From: Flavobacteriales bacterium
GTDB lineage: Bacteria > Bacteroidota > Bacteroidia > Flavobacteriales_D > Sanyastnellaceae
NCBI GenBank assembly: GCA_947456965.1
Contig: CANGTU010000004.1
Span: forward strand, 27,591-91,590
Reading direction: 5' to 3'
Length of the DNA stretch: 64,000 bases
Part shown: one piece after another, positions 52,337 to 61,156 of the stretch
Position numbering within the stretch: the stretch's first letter is position 1
How the letters are laid out: each line of letters begins with the position of its first letter
The notes under the pieces: model-generated
The model's input: the letters and a program-made list of their open reading frames with translations, nothing else
Databases searched by the model: none
Told to the model about the DNA's origin: nothing
Translations under genes and position numbers: made by a program

Positions 52337-54382
52337 TCAGCGCCAGTACTTGATGAGCAAGACTTCGGCGGCCAGGAAGATCAGGGCCCAGATGACCATG
52401 GTCCACCAGTAGGTGCGCCCTTCTTCCAGTTCTGTTGCTTGTGCACCGATAGTCTGGATATCCCCTGTAATCACTGAGGCGTTGAGCCATCCCGCTGACC
52501 GCAGAGAGCTCACTAGTTCACCGGGATCGGACATTTCCGTAGAAGACTCCGCCCGGCTGAAGTTGAATCCAGTAGCGCCAAGCAGTTCTTCACCACCTGT
52601 GATGGAATAGGCACCGGCAGTACGCATATCACTGTGCACGAAGAGTTGCGTATTTCCGCCGGCATTGCGATGCTCAGGGATAAACTCATAGCCGCTTGCC
52701 TCATCCTTCAGCCGGAATGCCGACTCTCCGGACTGGAGCGTATTACGCAGAGTAATCACCCCATCTGATCCGAGTGTGCAGGCAGGTGGAGCAGAAGGAG
52801 CGCTGAGCAGGGCCATACGCAGCATGGAGGAAGGAAAGAAGGCATGGCTCGCCAGGTTGGAAAAACCTGGATCAAGGGGTACTGAGAAGAAGTACGCCCT
52901 TCCTGCTCCCAGCGTTGATGAGGTGAGAAATGGAAATCCGTTGCGCATGGTCATCACGGCCGATGCCGATGCACTGGCCGGAAGGGACAGGGAATACCAG
53001 CCCATAGCCCGCGGGAGGTCAACCCGTTCATTCATTCGTTCGAAGGTCCCTGCAAAAAGCTCATGTGAATAGTCTACCGAGCTCACCTCTGTTGATCCTC
53101 CCGTGCGCGCTGTGATGCTGCCCAGCGCGAGTTCTGCCAGCAACTGGTTATAAGAGGCGAAATCAGCATCGGGCGATGGAATGATGCACACGCTCCCACC
53201 GTTCGTTGCGAATTTCGCCAGCTCGGCGACCAATCCGGTACTGAATCGATTGAGCTGATTGGCCACAATGAGCTGATTCCTCGGCATGGCTGCATAGTCG
53301 AGTTGTCCGGAGGGTTGTGAGGTGTAGCGGAAATAAGGATCGTCACCGAATACTGCCCACACCTGGTCGCGAGTGTTCGTATTTTCCGATATCCCCAGAA
53401 TGGACAGGGATTCCAGCACCTCGTATCCGAAGTAATAGGTATCGTCAAATGAGATGGGATAGTCAGTGATTTGCACCTGACCGCGGCAAATACCCGCATC
53501 GGTATGGGTGAAAGTGAGTTCTGTTTCTGCGGTTCCCCGCGCCGGAACATCAGCCGTGGTTACGGCTTTTTGCCGGCCGTTCACGATCAGCTTCACGGGT
53601 ACCTGTTCTCTGGGCTCATCGCCGGTATTGGTCAGCCTTACCCGCACTATTTCCTGCTGCTCATATTGCCTCACCGGGGTATCAAACCACAAGGAGTCCA
53701 CCGATATATTGGCTGTAGGATCACCCGTGGTGGGCACGATGCGGAGAGCGATTGAGGTATCGGCATCCATGGCTTGCACATCGGCCATGCCCTCCTGAAA
53801 ATCGGAAAACAAGAAGGCGGCCTTGCTGGTTGATGTGGAGGTATTCAGCACATCACGCTGGCGGGCAAAGACTTCTGAAATTTTGCGGGATGAAGGACTG
53901 ATTTCGACTTCCTGCAGCAGCTCCACGGCTTCATCTCGCGAAATCAGCCGCTGATGTCTGCCCTCAAAGTCATTCGTGAGCACCTGAAATTTATCCGTTG
54001 GCTGGAAGGAGTTGACCACCTCGATAGCCTTGTTTCTGGCGATGTCGAAAAGCGGAACACCACCTGACTGGGCTTCCATGCTGAAGCTATTGTCCAGGTA
54101 TACAGATACTGCGCGATCGCCTTGGCCAGCCAGCGTATTTTCCAGCGGAATGAAAGGTTGGGCAAAGGCCAGCACGATGCAGGTCAAGGCGAGCATTCGC
54201 ATCAGCAGGATGAGTAAGTGCTTGAGCTTGGACTTGCTTTGGGTCTCTACCTGGATTTCACGCAGGAAAGCCACATTGCTGAAGTAGACCCTCCTGAATT
54301 TCCGGAAGTTGAAGAGATGAACCAGAATGGGAATGGAAAGTGCTCCCAGAGCCCACAGTATTTCCGGATGCACAAACCTCAT
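52337..54382 (-). CDS. BatA-domain membrane protein with VWA-like region
   Basis: The protein has 681 residues from ATG 54382; a TTG 9 nt upstream lies at the promoter. The N-terminus (MRFVHPEILWALGALSIPIL, then HLFNFRKFRRVYFSNVAFL) is the BatA/aerotolerance-regulator N-terminal domain with two membrane helices. A VWA-like region follows with VSVYLDNSFSM, which has a partial DxSxS metal site. The C-terminus ends in a single helix (TMVIWALIFLAAEVLLIKYW). The known Bat proteins act with AAA ATPases in stress tolerance; no MoxR ATPase is adjacent here, so a specific role cannot be given. TACCTTTG at 54389-54396 ends 6 nt before the start. Confidence 0.87.
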   Translation of the reverse strand: MRFVHPEILWALGALSIPILVHLFNFRKFRRVYFSNVAFLREIQVETQSKSKLKHLLILLMRMLALTCIVLAFAQPFIPLENTLAGQGDRAVSVYLDNSFSMEAQSGGVPLFDIARNKAIEVVNSFQPTDKFQVLTNDFEGRHQRLISRDEAVELLQEVEISPSSRKISEVFARQRDVLNTSTSTSKAAFLFSDFQEGMADVQAMDADTSIALRIVPTTGDPTANISVDSLWFDTPVRQYEQQEIVRVRLTNTGDEPREQVPVKLIVNGRQKAVTTADVPARGTAETELTFTHTDAGICRGQVQITDYPISFDDTYYFGYEVLESLSILGISENTNTRDQVWAVFGDDPYFRYTSQPSGQLDYAAMPRNQLIVANQLNRFSTGLVAELAKFATNGGSVCIIPSPDADFASYNQLLAELALGSITARTGGSTEVSSVDYSHELFAGTFERMNERVDLPRAMGWYSLSLPASASASAVMTMRNGFPFLTSSTLGAGRAYFFSVPLDPGFSNLASHAFFPSSMLRMALLSAPSAPPACTLGSDGVITLRNTLQSGESAFRLKDEASGYEFIPEHRNAGGNTQLFVHSDMRTAGAYSITGGEELLGATGFNFSRAESSTEMSDPGELVSSLRSAGWLNASVITGDIQTIGAQATELEEGRTYWWTMVIWALIFLAAEVLLIKYWR

Positions 54383-54388
54383 GGCCCG

Positions 54389-54396
54389 CAAAGGTA
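54389..54396 (-). promoter_or_regulatory. -7 element of the BatA-like gene (TACCTTTG, 6 nt before ATG)
   Basis: A full TAnnTTTG match on the minus strand is followed by 6 nt and ATG 54382. Confidence 0.5.
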
Positions 54397-54463
54397 AGGG
54401 GATGGTGCTTACCCGGAGCGAACGCTGTTGCTTTCTCCCATCTTTGCGCGAAAGTAGAGTTCA

Positions 54464-55054
54464 ATGGTTGCCCCGGGGTCCTCAATTGTTCCTGTAGTGC
54501 TCGGAATCATGGCCGATGCTGTTCTGGTGGCCGGGGTGCTGTTTCTGGGCTGGAGTCCTGTGCGCCCGGTTTGTTTTTACTTTCTGGAACTGGTGTCTGT
54601 GATCATTGCCTTCATGGTGTTTATGGGATACAGGGAGGGCTTCATCTTCTTTCCATTCAACATCCTGGGCGCTCTGCTCCTCGTATTCGTTTACTCCATG
54701 CTCATGAAGCTCATGCTTCTGATAACCGGTGTTCTGCCGGACCCGGAGATGTCGCTTACTGACTTTTACGCGCCCTATTATGACGTTGGGATATACCTGG
54801 TGGTCCTCGTGGTCATGCGCGTGGAGGATGTGAGGCAGTACCTCTCTCTTCCCGATGATGGCGGTGTTGTGGCCTTTCGCTTTACCCTGGCAACTGAGCT
54901 TTTGCTGATTCCGATGCTCTTGTTTGCGGTGGCCTTTACCCAGTCATTGACCGGGAATCCAGCTCTCGGGCTGGTCATTCCGCTCAGTGTTATGCGCACC
55001 TGGATGATCTGGAAGCGAAAAAAGGATATCCGGAAATACGGACACCATGAATGA
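54464..55054 (+). CDS. Multi-pass membrane protein of unknown function
   Basis: The protein has 196 residues and five or six hydrophobic stretches (ADAVLVAGVLFLGWSPVRPV, ELVSVIIAFMVFM, FNILGALLLVFVYSMLMKLM, YDVGIYLVVLVVM, FRFTLATELLLIPMLLFAVA, ALGLVIPLSVM) with a basic C-terminal tail. The GWSPVRPVCFYFLE stretch loosely resembles DUF6498-type proteins, but I am not confident. It is divergent from the BatA-like gene and convergent with the LolD-like ATPase 15 nt away. CATCTTTG, a weak -7 variant, ends 16 nt before the start. Confidence 0.75.
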   Translation: MVAPGSSIVPVVLGIMADAVLVAGVLFLGWSPVRPVCFYFLELVSVIIAFMVFMGYREGFIFFPFNILGALLLVFVYSMLMKLMLLITGVLPDPEMSLTDFYAPYYDVGIYLVVLVVMRVEDVRQYLSLPDDGGVVAFRFTLATELLLIPMLLFAVAFTQSLTGNPALGLVIPLSVMRTWMIWKRKKDIRKYGHHE

Positions 55055-55068
55055 TCCGGGAACTGATT

Positions 55069-55719
55069 TCAGGCTATGCGGCCATCACGCATGACCAAAC
55101 GGCGGTCGGCCATGGCAGCGAGCTCCTCGTTGTGGGTCACAATGACGAAGGTCTGGCTGAACTCGCTTCGCAGGCGGAAGAACAATTCGTGAAGCTCGCG
55201 GGCATTCGTGGAGTCGAGGTTACCAGAGGGCTCATCGGCGAAGATGACATCTGGCTGGTTGATGAGTGCCCGCGCCACCGCCACGCGCTGCTGCTCGCCT
55301 CCGGAAAGTTGTGCGGGCTTGTGTCCGGCCCGGTCAGCCATTCCCAGAAAGTTCAGCAGATCGAGGGCTCGTTCTTCTGCCTGGCGCCTCACCGTGCCTC
55401 CGATGAAGGCAGGAATGCATACATTCTCCAGAGCGGTAAATTCGGGAAGCAGATTATGAAACTGAAAAATGAAACCGATATGCCGGTTGCGGAACGCCGC
55501 CAGTTCAGAACCGCGCAGAGCAAATACATCCTGCTCATGGATGCGGAGTGAGCCACCATCGGGCCGGTCAAGTGTTCCCAGAATATGCAAGAGAGTACTT
55601 TTACCGGCGCCTGATGCTCCTACGATCGATACGACCTCGCCCCGGGCTACCTCCAGATCAACGCCCTTAAGCACTTGAAGCGTGCCGTACTTCCGGGATA
55701 TGTCTTTTGCTCTGATCAA
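55069..55719 (-). CDS. ABC transporter ATPase of the LolD/MacB type
   Basis: The protein has 216 residues, the size of LolD-like ATPases. Walker A is GASGAGKST, the signature is LSGGEQQR and Walker B is [13 protein letters not shown], with an H-loop in VIVTHNEE. The [20 protein letters not shown] opening matches the lipoprotein-release and MacB families. Its membrane partner is not adjacent. The only start near the conserved N-terminus is TTG 55719, supported by a -7 element (TATCTTCG, 55725-55732) 5 nt before it. It diverges from sucC. Confidence 0.92.
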   Translation of the reverse strand: MIRAKDISRKYGTLQVLKGVDLEVARGEVVSIVGASGAGKSTLLHILGTLDRPDGGSLRIHEQDVFALRGSELAAFRNRHIGFIFQFHNLLPEFTALENVCIPAFIGGTVRRQAEERALDLLNFLGMADRAGHKPAQLSGGEQQRVAVARALINQPDVIFADEPSGNLDSTNARELHELFFRLRSEFSQTFVIVTHNEELAAMADRRLVMRDGRIA

Positions 55720-55724
55720 CAGGG

Positions 55725-55732
55725 CGAAGATA
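55725..55732 (-). promoter_or_regulatory. -7 variant of the LolD-like gene (TATCTTCG, 5 nt before TTG)
   Basis: TATCTTCG on the minus strand is one base from TAnnTTTG and ends 5 nt before TTG 55719. The same word occurs in front of sucC on the other strand. Confidence 0.4.
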
Positions 55733-55744
55733 CAAGTGGCTGAT

Positions 55745-55752
55745 TATCTTCG
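55745..55752 (+). promoter_or_regulatory. -7 variant of sucC (TATCTTCG, 5 nt before ATG)
   Basis: TATCTTCG ends 5 nt before ATG 55758. It lies only 12 nt from the oppositely oriented copy at 55725-55732. Confidence 0.4.
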
Positions 55753-55757
55753 CGGCC

Positions 55758-56969
55758 ATGAATATTCACGAGTTCCAGGGCAAGTCTATCCTCGCCCATT
55801 ACGGTGTGGCCATCCAGCGCGGCTATGTCGCTTCTTCGGCTGAAGAAGCGCGCCATATGGCCCAGCAACTGAAAACGGAAACCGGCACAGGCTGGTTCGT
55901 CATCAAAGCACAAATCCATGCGGGTGGTCGTGGAAAGGGAACCATTCAGGAAACCGGATCTCGAGGGGTGGTTCTCGCCAAAAGTCTGGATGAAGTTCCG
56001 GAAAAGGCTGCTGCTATTCTCGGCGGACATTTGGTGACTTTGCAGACCCGCGCGGAGGGGAAAAAAGTCAATAAGATTTATATCGCGGAGGATGTGTATG
56101 CACCCGGCGCCAGCGAGCCCCGCGAATTCTACATGTCCATCTTGCTGGACCGCAGCGCCGGACGGAATGTGATCGTATATTCACCCGACGGTGGAATGAA
56201 CATCGAAGAAGTCGCTGAAAAAACCCCAGAGCGTATTTTTAAAGAAACGATTGATCCGCTCACCGGGGTCACCGACTTTCAGTGCCGTCGGATTGCCTTC
56301 AACTTCGGCCTTTCGGGCAATGCCTTCAAGGAAATGACTCGTTTTGTGCGGAGCCTTTACAGCGCTTACGTGGGCTGTGACGCATCCCTCTTTGAGATCA
56401 ATCCCGTTCTCAAGACGTCCGATGACCGCATCATTGCCGTGGATGCCAAGGTCACCCTCGATGGCAATGGCCTTATCCGCCATCCGGATTATGCTGCCAT
56501 GCGGGACACTACGGAAGAAGATCCCATTGAGGTGGAGGCAGGCGCCGCAGGTCTCAACTATGTCAAGCTGGATGGCAACGTGGGCTGTATGGTGAACGGG
56601 GCCGGACTGGCTATGGCCACCATGGATATCATCAAACTCAGCGGCGGTGATCCTGCCAACTTCCTCGATGTGGGAGGCACTGCGGATGCCAAGCGAGTGG
56701 AAACGGCCTTCCGGATCATTCTCAAGGACCCTTCGGTGAAGGCGATACTCGTCAACATCTTCGGTGGAATTGTGCGCTGTGACCGGGTAGCTCAGGGTAT
56801 CGTGGACGCCTACAAGAATATTGGAAACATCCAGGTGCCCATCATTGTGCGCCTCCAGGGAACGAACGCAGAAGAGGCCAAGAAACTGATCGATGAATCA
56901 GGTCTTGCAGTACATTCTGCGATTACGCTTCAGGAAGCCGCTGACAAGGTGCGGACGTTGATCGGATAA
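55758..56969 (+). CDS. sucC: Succinate-CoA ligase (ADP-forming) beta subunit
   Basis: This TCA-cycle enzyme subunit binds nucleotide and the CoA-exchange site. The protein has 403 residues. [20 protein letters not shown] opens the ATP-grasp domain, and [15 protein letters not shown] is the nucleotide-binding stretch. [18 protein letters not shown] and [16 protein letters not shown] are the CoA-ligase domain signatures. sucD is not in this window; split sucC and sucD loci are common in Bacteroidota. A strong terminator follows, and the convergent desaturase gene begins its stop inside the terminator stem. Confidence 0.96.
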   Translation: MNIHEFQGKSILAHYGVAIQRGYVASSAEEARHMAQQLKTETGTGWFVIKAQIHAGGRGKGTIQETGSRGVVLAKSLDEVPEKAAAILGGHLVTLQTRAEGKKVNKIYIAEDVYAPGASEPREFYMSILLDRSAGRNVIVYSPDGGMNIEEVAEKTPERIFKETIDPLTGVTDFQCRRIAFNFGLSGNAFKEMTRFVRSLYSAYVGCDASLFEINPVLKTSDDRIIAVDAKVTLDGNGLIRHPDYAAMRDTTEEDPIEVEAGAAGLNYVKLDGNVGCMVNGAGLAMATMDIIKLSGGDPANFLDVGGTADAKRVETAFRIILKDPSVKAILVNIFGGIVRCDRVAQGIVDAYKNIGNIQVPIIVRLQGTNAEEAKKLIDESGLAVHSAITLQEAADKVRTLIG

Positions 56970-56992
56970 TCTGCGTACTTAGTGCACATAGG

Positions 56993-57028
56993 AATAACCC
57001 GCGCTGATTACCGCGGGTTATTCTTTTT
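56993..57028 (+). terminator. Terminator of sucC
   Basis: AATAACCCGCG (56993-57003) pairs perfectly with CGCGGGTTATT (57012-57022) around an 8-nt loop, followed by CTTTTT. The stem overlaps the stop codon of the convergent desaturase gene, so it may also slow transcription from that side. Confidence 0.92.
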
Positions 57029-58115
57029 CACCCAGCATTTTGAGGTAGCGCACGTGCGATCGCACTGCCTCAGGGAACGTGTCATAAGAATTATAGGTGA
57101 TGCCATGCTTGGCGCTCACACGCCGAATAATCGGCTGAAGCGAGCGGTAATGCACGTGGCTCACATTCGGAAACAGGTGATGGATCACTTGAAAATTCAG
57201 TCCGCCCAGCATCCAGTTAGCCACTGAACTGTTCATGGCAAAATCAGATGTGGTTTCGATCTGGTGAGCAGCCCATTCTTTTTGCACATGCAAATCACCC
57301 GTGTTCGCATTTTCAAAATGCGTATTCTGAACCGCATGGGCCAGTTGAAACACCACTGAAAGCGTCACACCGAATACCACATTAGCTACAAGATAGCCTA
57401 TTAACCATGGTGTGAATCCTACTACCCAAATCGGAATAACTGCGAACAGCGCAACGTAGTAGATTTTAGTTACCCAAAAGATCACGTGCTCACGCACCGG
57501 AATTTCACGGATCGGTGTACCCGATATGCTCTTTGTAAAGTACTTCTGTAAATCAGTAAACGCAACCCATAGGATGGTGCTGAGCGCGTACAACAGAAAA
57601 GCATAAACATGCTGGTAGGTGTGTACTTTCTTCCAGGGCTGTGACTCACAGTGACGAAGAACAGGCACTTTGATGATGTCATCGTCCACACCGTCCACGT
57701 TGGTATAGGTGTGGTGAATCCGGTTGTGCTTGATGATCCAGATGAATTTATTGCTACCCAGAAGGTTCATGGAATACCCCATAAGATCATTAACCCATGG
57801 CTTGCTGCTGAAACTTCCGTGACAGGAGTCGTGCATTACATTGAAACCGATCAGCGCAAGAACCAGCCCGAAAACAGCCGATAACCCCAGGGATATCCAA
57901 CCCGGCGTGAGCCACAAAAGCAGGAAGTACACCCCTGCAAAACTGCTGAGCAGGATGAAGGCTTTCAGATACAGACGGAAATCACCGGTTGGGCGGATTC
58001 CTTTAGACTTGAAGTAGTTGTTGACTTCATTGCGCAACTCGTCGTAAAATGGACTGGCGCGTTCGAACGAAACTTTACTCACAGCTATATCACAGGTTTT
58101 TCCAAAGGTCGACAT
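57018..58115 (-). CDS. Membrane fatty-acid desaturase (acyl-lipid/acyl-CoA type)
   Basis: The protein has 365 residues from ATG 58115; a longer frame to 58163 has no family support. The three histidine boxes of the di-iron site are present: HDSCHGSF, HNRIHHTYTN and the C-terminal QVIHHLFPNVSHVHY. Hydrophobic segments (AFILLSSFAGVYFLLLWL, LGLSAVFGLVLALIGF, LFAVIPIWVVGFTPW) give four or so membrane helices. It is related to the linoleoyl-CoA/DesA3-type front-end family. It introduces a double bond into membrane acyl chains using an electron donor not encoded nearby, likely for membrane fluidity. It is convergent with sucC and divergent from the O-methyltransferase. Confidence 0.93.
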   Translation of the reverse strand: MSTFGKTCDIAVSKVSFERASPFYDELRNEVNNYFKSKGIRPTGDFRLYLKAFILLSSFAGVYFLLLWLTPGWISLGLSAVFGLVLALIGFNVMHDSCHGSFSSKPWVNDLMGYSMNLLGSNKFIWIIKHNRIHHTYTNVDGVDDDIIKVPVLRHCESQPWKKVHTYQHVYAFLLYALSTILWVAFTDLQKYFTKSISGTPIREIPVREHVIFWVTKIYYVALFAVIPIWVVGFTPWLIGYLVANVVFGVTLSVVFQLAHAVQNTHFENANTGDLHVQKEWAAHQIETTSDFAMNSSVANWMLGGLNFQVIHHLFPNVSHVHYRSLQPIIRRVSAKHGITYNSYDTFPEAVRSHVRYLKMLGEKE

Positions 58116-58231
58116 GTTTTGAGTTAAACACAAGTCACTTAATGGTAAAATGTCTGGGATCATTGCTCAGAATGGAATCACGAGCCGGCTCAACTCCCAC
58201 TATGCGCTGGTAATTCCCCAGTCCCCAGGCC

Positions 58232-58239
58232 TACTTTTG
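58232..58239 (+). promoter_or_regulatory. -7 element of the O-methyltransferase (TACTTTTG, 4 nt before ATG)
   Basis: A full TAnnTTTG match ends 4 nt before ATG 58244, the clearest leaderless-type arrangement in the window. Confidence 0.55.
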
Positions 58240-58243
58240 CGCC

Positions 58244-58891
58244 ATGAACTTTCTACCCGCAGAAATTGAACAATACGCCGAGGAACACACGCGTCGTGGT
58301 CCGGACTACCTGGCATCGCTTACTCGCGAAACATGGCAAAAAGTGGTGATGCCCCGAATGCTGAGCGGGCATCTGCAAGGCCGTTTCCTCAGTATGGTTT
58401 CTCATATGATCAGGCCCCGTCGCATCCTGGAGATCGGCACCTACACTGGTTATTCCGCCCTGTGTCTGGCGGAAGGCCTTGCACCTGGCGGAGAACTGAT
58501 CACGATTGACATCAATGACGAGCTGCAGTCTATCCAGGATAAATATTTTGCCCAATCTCCTCACGCATCTGCCATCACGCGCATGTTCGGGGATGCCCGG
58601 CAGGTCCTTCGTGAGGTTAATCTGGCATTCGATCTGGTGTTTGTAGATGCGGACAAAGAGTCATATCCCGAATACTACCATTATTTGATGGAGCATTTAC
58701 CTGTGGGGGCATTTATGCTGTTTGACAATGTGCTTTGGAGTGGCAAGGTGTTGAGCGAACCCAAACCATCTGATGCAGAAACTGCAGCGCTGCGTGAGCT
58801 CAATGCTGGCATCAGCCGGGATGCCCGGGTGGAAAATGTGCTGCTGCCCTTGCGCGACGGACTGATGCTTGTGCGAAAGCTGAGCCATTGA
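58244..58891 (+). CDS. SAM-dependent O-methyltransferase (catechol-OMT type)
   Basis: The protein has 215 residues with no signal peptide. SAM-binding motif I is ILEIGTYTGYSALCLAEGL, and the acidic metal-site region is LVFVDADKESYPEYYHYL with FDNVLWSGKVL, both typical of the COMT/caffeoyl-CoA OMT-like family. It should methylate a hydroxyl group on a small aromatic compound using a divalent metal; the substrate is unknown. The mechanosensitive channel gene follows after 33 nt with its own -7-like element. Confidence 0.92.
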   Translation: MNFLPAEIEQYAEEHTRRGPDYLASLTRETWQKVVMPRMLSGHLQGRFLSMVSHMIRPRRILEIGTYTGYSALCLAEGLAPGGELITIDINDELQSIQDKYFAQSPHASAITRMFGDARQVLREVNLAFDLVFVDADKESYPEYYHYLMEHLPVGAFMLFDNVLWSGKVLSEPKPSDAETAALRELNAGISRDARVENVLLPLRDGLMLVRKLSH

Positions 58892-58912
58892 ACACCCCGC
58901 CTCTAACCTTCC

Positions 58913-58920
58913 TACCTTCG
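58913..58920 (+). promoter_or_regulatory. -7 variant of the MscS-like gene (TACCTTCG, 4 nt before ATG)
   Basis: TACCTTCG differs from TAnnTTTG by one base and ends 4 nt before ATG 58925. Confidence 0.4.
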
Positions 58921-58924
58921 CACC

Positions 58925-60205
58925 ATGAACCTGCATGAATGGGCTGACATCCTCAGGGAATGGCTCTATGGACTAGGCCTGGGCGGAAGGAATGGAGCTA
59001 TCTGGTTCCTCAGTGTGGGACTCGCCACTGTTGCTGCGGTTTGTTTGCTTCTATGGGTTATTTTTCGTCAGGTGCTCATTCGCTTTGTACGCCGGCTGGT
59101 TCTGCGCACCCAGGCCACCTGGGACGACAAGCTCTTTGAGCATAAGGTCTTCCGGGGGCTCACCATGATCCTGATTGCGATCCTGATAGCCAAGTCAGTT
59201 CACGTCTTGTTCCGCGATTTCCCCAACTGGATCAGGCTGGTATCGGATGTGTCACGGATCTATATCATCCTCTCGGTGATGTTTGCCGTGAATGCGATCC
59301 TCAACTCCATCGTCTCCATACTCGAGCATACGGAAACATTTCGCGACAAACCTGTGCGCAGTTACAAGCAGGTAGCGAAGATTGTCTTCTACCTGATCGG
59401 TTTCGTGCTCATCCTGGCTATTGTATTGGGTGAATCACCCCTGTATATTCTCGGAGGCTTTGGCGCTGTTACTGCCGTTCTCATCCTCGTTTTCCGAGAT
59501 CCCATTCTGGGCTTTGTGGCCTCTGTTCAGATGAGTGCCATTGATCTTGTGAGAATCGGCGACTGGATTACCGTGGAGAAATATGGTGCTGATGGTGAGG
59601 TGATGGAGATCAATCTCACCACAGTGAAGGTGCGCAACTGGGACATGACCATCACCCTGGTGCCGAGTTACGCGCTGGTCAGCGATTCATTCAAGAACTG
59701 GCGGGGTATGCAGGAAAGTGCCGGCCGCCGCATCAAGCGGCACATCCTGATCAACATATCGAGCATTCGCTTCTGCGATGAAGCGTTGTACAACCGGTTG
59801 CTTACCCTTGAGCGGATTCGGCCGTATCTCAAGAGCCGCCATGCGGATATTCGCGAGTACAATGAGCAACATCAAATTGATAAGTCGGTGCTGCTCAATG
59901 GCCGGCATATGACCAACATCGGCATCTTTCGCCTTTATGCCACCAAGTATATCGAAGAGAATCCGCGCATCAACCTGTCCATGACCTATATGGTAAGGCA
60001 GTTGCAGCCCAATGAAAATGGTCTGCCGATCGAAATCTACGTGTTCACCTACGACAAAAAATGGGAGCAGTTTGAGGAGGTTATGTCTGATCTGTTTGAC
60101 CATCTCCTGGCCGCTGTGCCTTTCTTCGACCTAGAGGTATTCCAGAGCCCGGGAGGAAGCGATATGCGGGGAATACGCCGGACCATTTCACAGGAATCCC
60201 CATGA
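58925..60205 (+). CDS. MscS-family mechanosensitive channel (YbdG-like)
   Basis: The protein has 426 residues. Several N-terminal membrane helices (AIWFLSVGLATVAAVCLLLW, GLTMILIAILIAKSVHVL, IILSVMFAVNAILNSIVSIL, IVFYLIGFVLILAIVLGES) lead into the pore-helix region LGGFGAVTAVLILVFRDPIL and the beta domain DWITVEKYGADGEVMEIN, the MscS signature. The long C-terminal domain and five-helix layout resemble YbdG/mini-conductance channels. It should open under hypo-osmotic shock in the inner membrane. It overlaps the CPBP protease gene by 4 nt. Confidence 0.93.
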   Translation: MNLHEWADILREWLYGLGLGGRNGAIWFLSVGLATVAAVCLLLWVIFRQVLIRFVRRLVLRTQATWDDKLFEHKVFRGLTMILIAILIAKSVHVLFRDFPNWIRLVSDVSRIYIILSVMFAVNAILNSIVSILEHTETFRDKPVRSYKQVAKIVFYLIGFVLILAIVLGESPLYILGGFGAVTAVLILVFRDPILGFVASVQMSAIDLVRIGDWITVEKYGADGEVMEINLTTVKVRNWDMTITLVPSYALVSDSFKNWRGMQESAGRRIKRHILINISSIRFCDEALYNRLLTLERIRPYLKSRHADIREYNEQHQIDKSVLLNGRHMTNIGIFRLYATKYIEENPRINLSMTYMVRQLQPNENGLPIEIYVFTYDKKWEQFEEVMSDLFDHLLAAVPFFDLEVFQSPGGSDMRGIRRTISQESP

Positions 60206-60816
60206 AGCCGCCCCAGCAACTGATCATGCGGTTGGCTTTGGCCACTCTCGCAGGTATGCCGCTCGTGGCTATCGTGATTGACCGCTATACTGAAAAGGTC
60301 GATCTGGCCGCGATGCTCGTGGGATACAGCCCCTGGTATAGTCAACTGGCCGGCGGCGCTGCGGTTGGTATTGCGGCAGGATTCGCAGCCCGATGGCTGA
60401 TCAGCAGGCCATTCATGGATCCGGTGAACCGGAGGTATGTGAAACTGCTCGGGCAGTTCGATCTCACGATGAGTGAAATCCTGTTCATCTCTTTTTGCGC
60501 CGGAGTAGGAGAGGAGATGCTCTTCCGCGGAGCACTTCAGCCATTTCTCGGGGTAATTCTCACTGCTGTGGTATTTGTTGCGATCCATGGTTACCTGAAT
60601 CCGAGGGACTGGAGAATCAGCACATACGGTCTCATGATGACTGGTTTCATCATGGTCATCGGCTTCATGGCAGAATGGCTCGGACTGGCTTCGGCCATGC
60701 TCGCCCATACCCTCATTGATGTCATTCTGCTGCACGACCTTCAAGCAACGAATGGCAGCCGTCCTCTGCGAGAAGGCTGGCCGCAATCCGAACACGAACA
60801 TGAGCAAGAAGAATAA
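60202..60816 (+). CDS. CPBP-family intramembrane glutamic endopeptidase
   Basis: The protein has 204 residues. The catalytic motifs of the CPBP (Abi/CAAX protease) family are visible: GVGEEMLFRGALQPF, a following H in FVAIHGY, and LAHTLIDVILL near the end. Hydrophobic helices surround them. The family includes CAAX proteases and bacteriocin-immunity proteins; the substrate of this one is unknown. It is coupled to the MscS gene by a 4-nt overlap and to the SUI1-like gene by a 17-nt overlap. Confidence 0.88.
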   Translation: MKPPQQLIMRLALATLAGMPLVAIVIDRYTEKVDLAAMLVGYSPWYSQLAGGAAVGIAAGFAARWLISRPFMDPVNRRYVKLLGQFDLTMSEILFISFCAGVGEEMLFRGALQPFLGVILTAVVFVAIHGYLNPRDWRISTYGLMMTGFIMVIGFMAEWLGLASAMLAHTLIDVILLHDLQATNGSRPLREGWPQSEHEHEQEE

Positions 60817-61135
60817 CGGTGGTCTGGTGTACTCCACCAATCCTGAGTGGCGTCCTGGAGAAGGCGAACAAGAAGCACAGGCCTTGCCACCCGGGCAGCA
60901 GGATTTGCGCGTGTGGCTCGAAAAGAACCACCGTGGAGGCAAACTCGCATCGGTGGTCAGAGGTTTCGTGGGCGAAGCTGAGCAACTTGAAGAACTCGGC
61001 CGAACTCTGAAATCGAAGTGCGGCACAGGAGGGTCAGCCAAGGATGGCGAGATCATCATTCAAGGCGATCACCGCGACAAGATCATAGTCATCCTCACCT
61101 CGCTCGGATACCGCTGCAAAAAGGCAGGATCCTGA
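60800..61135 (+). CDS. SUI1/eIF1-like translation factor (YciH type)
   Basis: The protein has 111 residues from ATG 60800 (MSKKNNGGLVYSTNPEWRPG), which overlaps the CPBP gene by 17 nt; the longer frame from 60716 is a shadow. The C-terminal half is the SUI1 fold: VWLEKNHRGGKLASVVRGFV, then EIIIQGDHRDKIIVILTSLG. Bacterial YciH proteins can influence start-codon choice in vitro but are not essential. Its presence is of interest here because many genes appear to have almost no 5' leader, though a functional link is speculation. Confidence 0.9.
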   Translation: MSKKNNGGLVYSTNPEWRPGEGEQEAQALPPGQQDLRVWLEKNHRGGKLASVVRGFVGEAEQLEELGRTLKSKCGTGGSAKDGEIIIQGDHRDKIIVILTSLGYRCKKAGS

Positions 61136-61156
61136 CTTTCGCATACCCGTTACCCG

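Noticed and set aside
60049..61059. Minus-strand frame of 336 residues opposite the MscS, CPBP and SUI1-like genes
   Set aside because: It crosses three real, overlapping plus-strand genes and has compositional features of a shadow frame.
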